Of a stretch of DNA of 64,000 nt, positions 18,044-29,123 are shown in pieces; within the stretch, counting starts at the first letter, position 1, and every line of letters begins with the position of its first letter. Position numbers and translations under genes: made by a program. A model generated the notes under the pieces. That model had not been told where the DNA came from. It saw only the letters and a program-made list of their open reading frames with translations, and did not search any database. Source of the stretch: Cellulomonas humilata (GTDB lineage Bacteria > Actinomycetota > Actinomycetes > Actinomycetales > Cellulomonadaceae); NCBI RefSeq assembly GCF_030814415.1, contig NZ_JAUSVB010000001.1, forward strand, positions 496,001 through 560,000. Direction: 5' to 3'.

Positions 18044-18538
18044 TCAGGCCACTGCCGGCGGACCCCGTCGCGCGATGCTGCCCACCAGCACCCGCTCCGT
18101 CCAGGTGGCGACGACCGGGCCCGGCTGGAGGCGGAGTCGGCCGTGCACCGGCATCGGGCCGACGGCACGCAGCGCGCCGCGCAGAGCCCGGCCGACGAGC
18201 AGCCGCACCTGCCGTGCAGCGCGCACGAGCAGGGCCGACAGGCCGACCCCGCACACGGTGAGCAAGAGGTAGAGGGAGGCGACGGGCGCGGCCACGCTGA
18301 GCAGCACGACGGCGCCCTGCGACATGGCGCCCAGCCCGTAGGTACCCTCCGGGCAGTCCGCGGCGTCGCGAAGGACCGACAGGCGCAGGCCGAGCGGGCC
18401 GAGGACGCCGGCGGCGCTGACGCAGTCGTGCAGCAGCACCCGGCCGTGGGCGGCGACGACAGCGGCGAACCCCGCGAACGCGACCGCAGCGAACGGCGGG
18501 CGCGACGCGGCCAGGTGCAGCCCTCGACGCGCGGTCAT
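18044..18538 (-). CDS. Small membrane protein of unknown function
   Basis: A 164-residue protein with two hydrophobic segments (about 15-37 and 75-100) separated by a Cys-containing loop, GPLGLRLSVLRDAADCPEGTYGLG, of which the two cysteines could form a disulphide outside the cell. The C-terminal 50 residues are Arg-rich and probably cytoplasmic. I do not recognise the family. It lies 53 bp upstream of the DsbA-like gene on the same strand, so a shared transcript is likely; this suggests an envelope role but no more. Confidence 0.65.
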   Translation of the reverse strand: MTARRGLHLAASRPPFAAVAFAGFAAVVAAHGRVLLHDCVSAAGVLGPLGLRLSVLRDAADCPEGTYGLGAMSQGAVVLLSVAAPVASLYLLLTVCGVGLSALLVRAARQVRLLVGRALRGALRAVGPMPVHGRLRLQPGPVVATWTERVLVGSIARRGPPAVA

Positions 18539-18567
18539 GCGGGACAGCGTAGGGCGCCCGGCTGTGA

Positions 18568-18984
18568 TCACGGCACGCGAGGGTGGCGGACCACCTCGAC
18601 GTCGAACCCGAACGACCGCTTCCAGTCCTGCGCCAGCCGCCCGCCGGCCCGGCGCACGATCCCGCGCAGCCACCACTCGTCGGGGTCGATCCCCGGGAAC
18701 GCGTGCTCCATCAGCAGCGGCTGGAACCGTGCGTCGATCGTCGTGACCCGGCGCCGGAACCCCGCCATCTCAGGGAAGCCCGCGAGAGTCGGGTGGACCA
18801 TCGCCGCCTCGATCGTCGTCCGGGCCATCGCCTCGTTGCCGTACGCGAACTCGTCGCCCCGGTACCCGCGCTCGCACTCGGCCACGAAGCTGGCCCAGCG
18901 GTCGAGCAACTCCGCGGGGGTGTCGTCGCGCCACACGCCGCGAGCGCGGACCACCGCGCGGAACGCCTCCTCGAACGCAGTCAC
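18568..18984 (-). CDS. Uncharacterised protein, downstream partner of a 56-residue protein
   Basis: A 138-residue soluble protein with no recognised domain, starting at GTG 18984 inside the stop region of the upstream small gene (GTGA overlap), so the two are translationally coupled. It is rich in aromatic and charged residues, with blocks such as LLDRWASFVAECERGYRG, EFAYGNEAMAR and DPDEWWLRGIVRRAGG. Size, acidity in the first half and coupling to a small toxin-like fragment suggest an immunity protein, which is a guess. The frame is open to 19188 but without a better start. Confidence 0.55.
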   Translation of the reverse strand: MTAFEEAFRAVVRARGVWRDDTPAELLDRWASFVAECERGYRGDEFAYGNEAMARTTIEAAMVHPTLAGFPEMAGFRRRVTTIDARFQPLLMEHAFPGIDPDEWWLRGIVRRAGGRLAQDWKRSFGFDVEVVRHPRVP

Positions 18985-19151
18985 TTGGCGATCTCGCGCA
19001 GGAAGTACTCGTAACCCTCGTCGGGACGGAAGTAGGCCACGATCACGTCGCCGCGGAACACCCCGAGCGCCCCGTTGCGGTGGTCGAAGCGGACCACGTC
19101 GCCGTTGCTGCGGCGCCCTGCCACGACCTCGGCCTCTGCTTCTGCGGACAT
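18981..19151 (-). CDS. 56-residue protein resembling the C-terminal tail of polymorphic toxins
   Basis: A short gene from ATG 19151. The motif DVVRFDHRNGALGVFR followed by a YFRPDEGYEYFLRE ending resembles the conserved closing segment of pyocin-like/RHS polymorphic-toxin domains (typically V-V-R-[FY]-D, then F-G-V, then FKP). Here it stands alone without a toxin body or delivery domain. It overlaps the next gene by four bases. It may be a remnant of a larger toxin gene or a free-standing small protein. The resemblance is from memory and needs a profile search. Confidence 0.5.
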   Translation of the reverse strand: MSAEAEAEVVAGRRSNGDVVRFDHRNGALGVFRGDVIVAYFRPDEGYEYFLREIAK

Positions 19152-19255
19152 GTCTGCGCCTCCCCCGGGTCACCGAGCCTTCACCCAAGAGGGTGAGTGG
19201 TCGACACGCCAGGCGGGTCCCGCATCGCGAGACGGCAAGCGCCCGTCCAAAACGG

Positions 19256-20980
19256 TTAGGGCAGCACCGGGGTGGGCAGCGGCGCCCACGTGATGGGGGC
19301 TCCCGTGAGGATCTGCACGATGAACACGGAGGACGCGGCCAGCAGGATGACGGTCGCGACGAGCGCGCCGAGCGGCCCCGGGGCGATGACCGCCAGCACG
19401 CGTCGGGCGCCGGTGCGGGTCATGAGCGACAACGGCCCCCACCAGACGACGGCCGCGCCGAGCAGCACGAACACCCCCACCAGGATCGTGGCCGTCAGGC
19501 CCTGCGGCTCCTGGCCGGACGGCGAGTCACCCACCACCCAGTGGTCGTTGCCGACGAGCCACCAGGACACCCCGAGCAGGATGACGACGATGCTGCCGGC
19601 GACGACGAGCGACGGCACCAGCCCGACGACCGAGCGCAGCAGGTGCCACGGCGCGGTCGCGACGGCGACCGCCCGGTCCGAGCGCTTGACACCGCCCCGT
19701 TCCCGCCGCCCGTACATGGCCTCGACCGTGGACCCGATCGTCCGCACGACCACGACGAGGAGCACGAACACCACGAGCGTGACGCCCGGGTAGAGGGCCC
19801 CCGCCGACCCCAGGAGGAGCGCGGCCGCGAGCAGCGTGCCCCAGCGCCGCTGCGCCGGTGGGCGCTCGTAGCCGGACCCCTCCGGCTCCGGCTCCTCGGA
19901 CGCGTCGAGGTCCCCCTCGATCCACCCGACCCCGTCGGGGTCCTCGTCCCAGTCCTCGACCTCCGGCTCCTCGACGATGGTCGGGTCGAACGCGCGCGTC
20001 TGCCCGTCGTTGGCGGCGACGACGGGCGCGACGTGCGCGACCGGCGCCACGGCCGCCGCGGCAACCACCGGCGCGACGGCCACGGTCGCCGGCTCCGGGC
20101 CCAGGACGGTCGTCCCGAGCACGTCGTCCTCGGTGAGCACGGTGGTCTCGGTCTCGTCGGCGATCGGCTCGCCCTCCGCGACCACCAGCGTGAGCGCGGC
20201 GACAACGTCGTCGGGGGCGGTGCGGTCGGCCGGGACGGGTGCGAGCGCGCCGCGCAGCGCCGTCGCGGTCAACGGCCCGAGGCCGTCGAGGTCCACGTCG
20301 CCCGAGCGGGCGCGCGCGAGCACGGCCTCCAGCGGGCGGGAGCCGAACGGCGGCCGGCCCGTGGCGGCGAACACGAGGACCGCCGCCCAGCCCCAGAAGT
20401 CGGACGCGTCGTCCGGCTCGGCGCCGTCCAGCAGCTCGGGCGCCAGGTACCCGGGGGTGCCCAGGACGAGGCCGTCGGCGGTCAGCTTGGAGTCGTCGGC
20501 GGCCTGCGCGAGCCCGAAGTCGATGAGCACGGGGCCGTCGTCGCCGACGATGACGTTGGACGGCTTGAGGTCGCGGTGCACCACGCCGGCGCCGTGCACC
20601 GCGACGAGCGTGTCGCGCAGGCCTTCCGCCAGGTCGAGCAGCTCCTCGGCGTCCAGCGTGCCGCGCTCGCGCACGTGCTCCTCGAGGTTGTCGCCCGACA
20701 CCAGCTCGGTGACCAGGAACGCCTCCGTGGAGTCGGCCTCGGCGTCCAGGACCGCGGCGACACCCGGGTGCTTGAGCTTCTGCAGGGCGTGCACCTCACG
20801 CCGCAGCCGGTCCCGGGTCACCGCGTCGGAACCGACGTGCGGGTGCAGCAGCTTGAGCGCGACGGCGTCACCGCCCCCGTCCACCGCGCGGTACACGGTC
20901 CCCATCCCGCCCGAGCCGAGAGGGGCGACGACGGTGTAGCCCCCGATCTCCGAGCCCGGCTCCAGACCGATCCGTTCCAT
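19256..20980 (-). CDS. Transmembrane Ser/Thr protein kinase (Hanks type)
   Basis: A 574-residue protein. The N-terminal kinase domain (about 12-265) has the glycine-rich loop [10 protein letters not shown], the ATP-binding Lys43, HRDLKPSN with catalytic Asp137, DFG at 154-156, and GTPGYLAPE of the activation segment, so it looks catalytically complete. An acidic, Pro/Ala-rich linker follows, then four to five hydrophobic segments from about residue 380 to the end. There is no extracellular PASTA domain. Unlike the usual one-helix receptor kinases, this architecture is multi-spanning. Substrates are unknown. ATG 20980 is preferred over an upstream ATG that adds unrelated residues. Confidence 0.88.
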   Translation of the reverse strand: MERIGLEPGSEIGGYTVVAPLGSGGMGTVYRAVDGGGDAVALKLLHPHVGSDAVTRDRLRREVHALQKLKHPGVAAVLDAEADSTEAFLVTELVSGDNLEEHVRERGTLDAEELLDLAEGLRDTLVAVHGAGVVHRDLKPSNVIVGDDGPVLIDFGLAQAADDSKLTADGLVLGTPGYLAPELLDGAEPDDASDFWGWAAVLVFAATGRPPFGSRPLEAVLARARSGDVDLDGLGPLTATALRGALAPVPADRTAPDDVVAALTLVVAEGEPIADETETTVLTEDDVLGTTVLGPEPATVAVAPVVAAAAVAPVAHVAPVVAANDGQTRAFDPTIVEEPEVEDWDEDPDGVGWIEGDLDASEEPEPEGSGYERPPAQRRWGTLLAAALLLGSAGALYPGVTLVVFVLLVVVVRTIGSTVEAMYGRRERGGVKRSDRAVAVATAPWHLLRSVVGLVPSLVVAGSIVVILLGVSWWLVGNDHWVVGDSPSGQEPQGLTATILVGVFVLLGAAVVWWGPLSLMTRTGARRVLAVIAPGPLGALVATVILLAASSVFIVQILTGAPITWAPLPTPVLP

Positions 20981-21075
20981 CCAGGCACCGTATCCGGCGC
21001 CTCGCGGTGACTGCTGGGCAACGCGCGGTACGACCTGCACGGATAGGGTCGGACCCGACCCGAGGAGTTGATCCC

Positions 21076-22516
<1,441 letters not shown>

Positions 22517-22524
<8 letters not shown>

Positions 22525-23290
22525 CGCGCTGCTGACGGCCCTGACCGCGCTCGCGGACGACCCGGCCCGCCGACCGCTCCTGGTCGCGCTCGACTTCGAC
22601 GGCACCCTCGCCCCGCTGCAGGACGACCCGTCCGCGTCGCGCATCCTCCCGGCGGGTGTCGAGGTGCTCGCCCGGCTGGCGGGGACGCCGGGGGTCGCGC
22701 TCGCGCTGGTGTCCGGCCGGGCGATGCACGACCTGCACGTCCTGGCGCAGGTGCCCGCGGGCACGTTCCTCATCGGCAGCCACGGGGCCGAGCGCGCACG
22801 CGTCACCACGTTCGGGCTCGACCGCGACGTGGTCCAGCTGACCGACGAGCAGGCCGACCGCCTGGCGTCGCTCGGTGCGGAGGCGGCGCGGATCGCCCGG
22901 GGCCGGGACGGTGTCTGGGTGGAGACCAAGCCGACCGCCGTCGTCGTGCACACCCGCCTGGCGGAGGCGTCGGTCGCCGAGCCTGCGGAGCAGGAGGCGA
23001 TCGCTCTCGGGGAACGGCTCGGCTCGGGCGTCCTGCACGGGAAGGACGTCGTCGAGATCTCGGTGCTGCGCGCGAGCAAGGGCGAGGCGCTCACGGCGCT
23101 GCGCGACGAGCTCGGCGCCCCCGTCGTGCTGTACGCCGGCGACGACGTGACCGACGAGCACGCGTTCGACGCCCTCCTCGACGCCGACCTGACGGTCAAG
23201 GTCGGCCACGGGACGACGGCCGCGCGGTACCGGGTCGACGACCCGGACGCGCTCGTCGCTGCGCTGGCGACCCTCGCCGACCAGCTGTAA
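22517..23290 (+). CDS. otsB: Trehalose-6-phosphate phosphatase
   Basis: A 257-residue HAD-superfamily phosphatase. Motif I is LDFDGTLAP with nucleophile Asp26 and Asp28; motif II is LVSGR; motif III/IV is KGEAL then [12 protein letters not shown] with metal-binding Asp residues. It starts with GTG inside the otsA end, so it is coupled to it. It removes phosphate from trehalose-6-phosphate to yield trehalose. A 10-bp hairpin follows directly after the stop. Confidence 0.95.
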
Positions 23291-23328
23291 GGACCTCACC
23301 CGCCCCCTGCTGGTCGGTGGTGAGGTCC
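23291..23328. terminator. Hairpin after otsB
   Basis: GGACCTCACC (23291-23300) pairs perfectly with GGTGAGGTCC (23319-23328) across an 18-nt loop, immediately after the otsB stop. It probably ends the otsAB transcript and insulates the following genes. Confidence 0.65.
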
Positions 23329-23346
23329 AGGCGTAGCGTGCGCCTC

Positions 23347-24876
23347 ATGCCCGGCCGGATGCACGAGGTCGAGCTCGTCGAGGTGGCGGACGAGCTCGAA
23401 CGCGCGCGGTCCCGCGCGGGCAGGGACCTCCCCGATCCCCGAGAGCTCGCCGACGTCGAGCCCTCCGACGACGTCGCCGCGGCCCGGACCTGGGTGCGTC
23501 GGCACGCCCCCTGGCTCGTCGCGTCCATCGCGGTCGTCGTCGGCTCGCTCGCCGTCACCCAGCTCGTCCTCGACCACCGCGAGGACGCCCGGGTGGCCGC
23601 CCTGGCCGCCATCCCCGGCGTGGTGCCGCCGGTCGACGCGTCGATCGGCGTGCTCTGGCGGGCAGACCCCGAGCTCGCACCCGCGCTCCGGTCCGGCGCG
23701 GTGGTGGACGGTCTGCTCGTCGGGGGCGCTCAGGACGGGTCGCGCGACCCTGTGATCATCGGTCTCGACCCCAGCACGGGCGACGTCGCGTGGCGCACCC
23801 CGGTGGAGCTGCCCACCACCCCGCAGGCGACCCCGACGGGCGTGTCACCGGAGCTGTGGATCTCCTGCAGCGCCGTGCAGCACGGGGAGTCGCAGGTGGC
23901 CGCGTGCATCGCCCAGCAGTTCGGTGCGGACGTCGCGGGGATCCCGCCGTCGTCGGTCTGGGTGCTCGACCCGGCCGACGGCGAGCTTCTGGCGGACCGC
24001 GAGGTCGAGGGCGGCTGGGGGCTGGCGTTCGTCGACGGCGCCCTCGTGGTCGCGCAGCCGGCGACCGGCGGCACGGGCCGGTGGGACGTCGTCGCGACCG
24101 ACGTGGTCAGCGGCGCAGACCGCTGGACGTGGACGACGCCCCGGACGGCCACCGTCGGCGACCAGGAACCCAGCGGTACGGCGTCCCTCCAGACGTTCGA
24201 CGACGCCCTCGTCCTCACCGTCGACACCCACTCCTGGGTCCTCACCACGGCCGGCGAGCCTGTGCTCGACGTCCAGCTGGGCGAGAACACGTGGCTCGAG
24301 ATGGCCCGCGCGGGGGTCTTCATCGAGAGCACGTGGACGTCGTCCGCGTACAGCGGCACGCTCCTGCTCGCCGACGGGTCCCGCGTCCCCATCGACGAGA
24401 CCGCCGGGTGGCTCGCGGTCGACGACGGCTCCGCACCGGACGTCATCTTCACGGTGGGGCAGGCCCCGGGGGGCGCCGACGGCCTCACCGGTCGCTCGGC
24501 GGCGACCGGTGAGCGGCTGTGGCACGTGCCGGGGACGATCGTGACGAGCCTCCTGCTCGACGGGACGGTGTACGTCGCGAGCTCGACCGACCTGGTCGCC
24601 GTCGAGGCCACCACGGGCGACATCCTCTGGACCACCGAGATCGACCACATGCCCCAGCAGCTGTCGACCGACGGCCGCTACCTGCTGCTGCCGGGCCCGG
24701 GCGTGACCCTCGAGGCGTACACGCTGACCGACGGCGAGCTGGCGTGGACCGCGGACCTCGCCCAGGAGGTCGCCGGGGACGGGGCGACCGTGTACGTGCA
24801 GGGCTTCCAGGCGGGCTGGCGCGACCCGCGGCTGTACGTGTGGACGGACACCGGCGCGGTGGCGGTCCTGGGCTGA
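23347..24876 (+). CDS. Membrane-anchored PQQ-like beta-propeller protein (copy 1)
   Basis: A 509-residue protein with a cytoplasmic acidic N-terminus, one membrane helix (about 54-75) and a large extracytoplasmic region of PQQ-like repeats, visible as IGLDPSTGDVAWRTPV, GRSAATGERLWHVPG, VAVEATTGDILWTTE and YTLTDGELAWT. Tryptophan-ending blades of this kind build a beta-propeller used for protein assembly or ligand binding, not necessarily a PQQ enzyme. TAGCGT seven bases before ATG 23347 suggests a leaderless transcript. It is followed after two bases by a paralogue. Two cysteines lie in WISCSAVQHG and AACIAQQ. Function unknown. Confidence 0.8.
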   Translation: MPGRMHEVELVEVADELERARSRAGRDLPDPRELADVEPSDDVAAARTWVRRHAPWLVASIAVVVGSLAVTQLVLDHREDARVAALAAIPGVVPPVDASIGVLWRADPELAPALRSGAVVDGLLVGGAQDGSRDPVIIGLDPSTGDVAWRTPVELPTTPQATPTGVSPELWISCSAVQHGESQVAACIAQQFGADVAGIPPSSVWVLDPADGELLADREVEGGWGLAFVDGALVVAQPATGGTGRWDVVATDVVSGADRWTWTTPRTATVGDQEPSGTASLQTFDDALVLTVDTHSWVLTTAGEPVLDVQLGENTWLEMARAGVFIESTWTSSAYSGTLLLADGSRVPIDETAGWLAVDDGSAPDVIFTVGQAPGGADGLTGRSAATGERLWHVPGTIVTSLLLDGTVYVASSTDLVAVEATTGDILWTTEIDHMPQQLSTDGRYLLLPGPGVTLEAYTLTDGELAWTADLAQEVAGDGATVYVQGFQAGWRDPRLYVWTDTGAVAVLG

Positions 24877-24878
24877 CC

Positions 24879-26375
24879 ATGGCCACCACGGTCGCGCACG
24901 CGCACCTCGCCCCCGTCGAGCTGGAGGACGCGGAGGACGTCGACCGCAGCCTCCCCGCTCGTGCACTGCCCACCTGGGGACGACGGCACGCGGCCTGGCT
25001 GGCCGGTGCCGTCGCCGCCCTCCTGCTCGCGCTGGTCGGCGTGCAGTCGGTGCTCGACGCACGCGAGCGCGAGCGCCTGGAGTACCTCGCCGACGTGCCC
25101 GGCGTGCTGAGCCCGCTGAACGACCCGCCGGGCGCGCTGCGGCAGTGGGCACCGAGCGCCGGCGCGCTCGTCGCCGAGGACTCCGCGGGCCACTGGGCCA
25201 TCGGCGCGCGGTACCACCTCGGCGGGGTCGACCTGCGCGGAACAGACCCGGACACCGGCGACGTCCTGTGGTCGGTGCCGTTCTCCCTGGACGACGCGCT
25301 GCCGCCCGGCGGGCGCTCGGAGTTCCCGGCTGTCTGGGTGCGCTGCACCACGACCGCCTCCACGGACGGACCCCGGGCGGTCTGCGCGGGGGAGGTCTCG
25401 CCCGTACCCATCGGCGGTGCCGTGACCCCGTTGCTCGTCCTCGACCCCGCGTCCGGCACGATCCTGGCGACCGCCGGCCTGGCACCGGGTTCGCTGTGGT
25501 CGGCGACGGGGTCGCACCTGGTCGTCGCCACCCCCGCGCGGGACGCCGCCGGCTCCGTGCGCTGGACGCTCGTCGCGACCGACCCGGCCACCGGGGACGT
25601 GCAGTGGCGCCGCCAGACCCCACTCGTGCCCGAGGTCCACGCGGTGCGCCTCGGCGACCGGGTCATCCGCTCCCGGGCTGACCTGACCAGCGACGACGAC
25701 CGGGTGCTCCTGACCGACAGCGGGCACGCCTGGCTGTTCGGCGCCGACGGGGAGCCGCGCGGCGACGTGACCGTCGAGAACGACGGCTGGGCCGAGCTGG
25801 CCCGCGCCGACACGCTGGTGTGGACACCGTGGCAGGCGTCCGCGGTCCCCGCCGGCATCCTCGTCACCCGCGACGGCACCCGCACCGCGGTGGGCGAGCG
25901 ACCCGCCCGGCTCGCTGTCGACGACGGCAGCGCGCCCGACGTCGTGCTGCTGTCCAGCGACCGGAGCGGAGGCGACTCCCTGCATGACGGACTGCTCGTC
26001 GGTCGCGACGCCACCTCCGGCGAGGAGCTCTGGCGCCTGACCGGCACCACCGGCGAGGCCCTGCTCGTCGACGGCGTCGTGCACGTCGCGCAAGGTCACG
26101 AGGTCCGCGCCGTCGACGCCCGGACGGGCGAGTCCCGCTGGGTCGCGGACGTCGGCGCACCACCGGTGTACGTGGGCACCGACGGAGCGCTCGTCGTCGT
26201 CATCACCGCCGACCGCACCCTGCGCGGGTTCGACCGGGCCGGTGGACAGCTCGCGAGCGTGGCCGACATCGCGCGGCACCTGGCCCGCGACCCGGGCGGC
26301 GTCGACCAGGTCAGCGAGTACGGCGGACGGCTGCTCGTCCGGTTCCGCGACGGGTCGGGAATCGTCGTCGGGTGA
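24879..26375 (+). CDS. Membrane-anchored PQQ-like beta-propeller protein (copy 2)
   Basis: A 498-residue paralogue of the preceding gene with the same plan: short cytoplasmic N-terminus, membrane helix (about 38-58), a post-membrane segment DARERERLEYLADVPGVL that parallels the first copy, and beta-propeller blades (DPDTGDVLWSVPF, DPATGDVQWRRQ, DATSGEELWRLTG, DARTGESRWVADV). Both copies share LAVDDGSAPDV in the middle. ATG 24879 lies two bases past the previous stop, so the two are one transcription unit. They arose by tandem duplication and have diverged. Role unknown; a pair of envelope scaffold or sensor proteins is possible. Confidence 0.8.
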   Translation: MATTVAHAHLAPVELEDAEDVDRSLPARALPTWGRRHAAWLAGAVAALLLALVGVQSVLDARERERLEYLADVPGVLSPLNDPPGALRQWAPSAGALVAEDSAGHWAIGARYHLGGVDLRGTDPDTGDVLWSVPFSLDDALPPGGRSEFPAVWVRCTTTASTDGPRAVCAGEVSPVPIGGAVTPLLVLDPASGTILATAGLAPGSLWSATGSHLVVATPARDAAGSVRWTLVATDPATGDVQWRRQTPLVPEVHAVRLGDRVIRSRADLTSDDDRVLLTDSGHAWLFGADGEPRGDVTVENDGWAELARADTLVWTPWQASAVPAGILVTRDGTRTAVGERPARLAVDDGSAPDVVLLSSDRSGGDSLHDGLLVGRDATSGEELWRLTGTTGEALLVDGVVHVAQGHEVRAVDARTGESRWVADVGAPPVYVGTDGALVVVITADRTLRGFDRAGGQLASVADIARHLARDPGGVDQVSEYGGRLLVRFRDGSGIVVG

Positions 26376-26387
26376 CGTGAGCATCCT

Positions 26388-26414
26388 CACACCCGGGTGT
26401 GGACCGTCCACACC
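26388..26414. promoter_or_regulatory. Overlapping palindromes upstream of ugpC
   Basis: CACACCCGGGTGTG (26388-26401) is a perfect 14-bp palindrome. It overlaps GGTGTGGA (26396-26403), which pairs with TCCACACC (26407-26414) across three bases. A further related half-site GATGTGG follows. This clustering of the same GTGTGG half-site suggests a binding site for a regulator acting on ugpC; a hairpin terminating the propeller operon is the alternative. Confidence 0.55.
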
Positions 26415-26543
26415 GATGTGGCATGATGACCGCGGGCCACCGAAGGATCCCTCCTTCAGCGGCCCGTGTCATCGAGGACACTCTTGACACTCTTCACTAC
26501 GGATCGTCCGGCACGTACCTGCCGGTGAAGGGATTGATCAGCC

Positions 26544-27671
<1,128 letters not shown>

Positions 27672-27686
27672 CACTCGCACCACGCG

Positions 27687-27721
27687 ACAGGGCGGTCCCG
27701 GCTTCGGCCGGGGCCGCCCTG
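27687..27721 (+). terminator. Rho-independent terminator after ugpC
   Basis: ACAGGGCGG pairs with CCGCCCTGT, with an inner CCGGC/GCCGG stem around a TTCG loop, followed by TTTGTCTTC. It lies 16 bases after the ugpC stop. Confidence 0.85.
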
Positions 27722-27827
27722 TTTGTCTTCGGCTGACGCCGCCCTGGCTGTCTGGCGCCCCTTCTCAGCCCCCCGTTGTCGCATTCGTCAGGCTGCCCCG
27801 TCGGTGTTCTCTGAGAGGATCGAACCC

Positions 27828-29114
27828 ATGAGCCCGACGCCGCAGCGCCTGCAGATCACCGCGGCCTCGCCCGACCCCGCGCTGCTGGACCTGCCGTGGC
27901 ACATCCCGCTCGAGGAGTGGCCGGCCGAGACGCTCGCCGCCCTCCCCCGCGGCATCTCCCGGCACATCGTGCGGTTCGCCAAGATGTCCGGCCGGGTCAT
28001 CGCGGTCAAGGAGATCGGCGAGACGGTGGCCTACCGCGAGTACGAGCTGCTGCGCCAGCTCCGACGCCTCGACGTCCCGAGCGTGGAGCCGGTCGGCGTC
28101 ATCACCGGCCGTTCCGACCCCGACGGCGAGCGGCTGGAGGCGGTGCTCATCACCAAGCACCTCTCGTTCTCGCTGCCCTACCGCGCGCTCTTCAGCCAGT
28201 CGCTGCGCCCCGACACCGCGACCCGGCTCATCGACGCGCTCGCGGTCCTCATGGTCCGGCTGCACCTGGTCGGCTTCTACTGGGGTGACGTGTCGCTCTC
28301 GAACACGCTGTTCCGGCGCGATGCCGAGACCTTCGCGGCCTACCTGGTCGACGCCGAGACGGGCGACCTGCACGACAAGCTGTCGGACGGTCAGCGCGGG
28401 TACGACCTCGAGGTCGCGCGCGTCAACATCATCGGCGAGCTCATGGACCTGCAGGCCGGCGAGTTCCTCGAGGAGGACGTCGACGCCGTCGCCATCGGGG
28501 ACGCCCTCGCCGAGCGGTACGGCGAGCTCTGGCGTGCCCTGACCGAGTCCGAGTCGTTCACCTTCGGAGACCGCTGGCGGGTGCAGGCGCGCATCGACCG
28601 CCTCAACGACCTCGGCTTCGACGTCGGCGAGCTCGACATCACCACCGACGTCGACGGCACCAGCGTCCGGATCCAGCCGAAGGTCGTCGACGCCGGGCAC
28701 CACTCCCGTCGGCTCATGCGCCTCACCGGTCTCGACGTGCAGGAGAACCAGGCGCGCCGGCTGCTCAACGACCTCGACGAGTACCGCGCCGCCACCGACC
28801 GGCAGCGCGAGGACGAGTCGTTCGTCGCGCACGACTGGCTGACCGAGATCTTCGAGCCGGCCGTCCGCAGCGTCCCGCGGGACCTGCGCGGCAAGCTCGA
28901 GCCCGCGCAGATCTACCACGAGCTGCTGGACCACCGGTGGTACCTGTCGGAGCAGCAGGGCCGCGACGTGCCCATGAAGCAGGCCGCCAAGAGCTACGTG
29001 AAGAACATCCTGCCGACGCGTCCCGACGAGCAGGCGATCCTCGGCGTGCAGGCGGGCGAGATCCCGGACACCGACATGATCCCGCAGGTGGACCCGGACC
29101 AGATCATCGGCTGA
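27828..29114 (+). CDS. DUF4032 family protein with kinase-like (Kdo/WaaP) features
   Basis: A 428-residue protein. The first half resembles a lipopolysaccharide-kinase/Rio-like fold: VIAVKEIGE has a candidate ATP-contacting Lys, ITKHLSFSLPYR follows, then LHLVGFYWGDVSLSNTLF, a pattern like the catalytic HxxGxxxGDxxxxN loop, and AYLVDAETGD like a metal-binding loop. The second half is the DUF4032 region, with SYVKNILPTRPDEQAI near the end. From memory this family is found in many actinobacteria. Phosphotransfer is likely but the substrate is unknown. It converges on rlmB with only nine bases between the stops. Confidence 0.82.
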   Translation: MSPTPQRLQITAASPDPALLDLPWHIPLEEWPAETLAALPRGISRHIVRFAKMSGRVIAVKEIGETVAYREYELLRQLRRLDVPSVEPVGVITGRSDPDGERLEAVLITKHLSFSLPYRALFSQSLRPDTATRLIDALAVLMVRLHLVGFYWGDVSLSNTLFRRDAETFAAYLVDAETGDLHDKLSDGQRGYDLEVARVNIIGELMDLQAGEFLEEDVDAVAIGDALAERYGELWRALTESESFTFGDRWRVQARIDRLNDLGFDVGELDITTDVDGTSVRIQPKVVDAGHHSRRLMRLTGLDVQENQARRLLNDLDEYRAATDRQREDESFVAHDWLTEIFEPAVRSVPRDLRGKLEPAQIYHELLDHRWYLSEQQGRDVPMKQAAKSYVKNILPTRPDEQAILGVQAGEIPDTDMIPQVDPDQIIG

Positions 29115-29123
29115 CCCGGCACG

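Noticed and set aside
18044..18538. VKOR partner for the DsbA-like protein
   Set aside because: The small membrane protein has only about two helices and no CxxC pair of the VKOR type.
18035..21010. Plus-strand open frame of about 990 codons
   Set aside because: It lies antisense to the membrane protein, the small gene pair and the Ser/Thr kinase, which have clear motifs; its translation has none.
26484..26489. Promoter -35 box TTGACA upstream of ugpC
   Set aside because: TTGACA is present but no -10-like hexamer follows at 16-19 bases, so I did not annotate a promoter.
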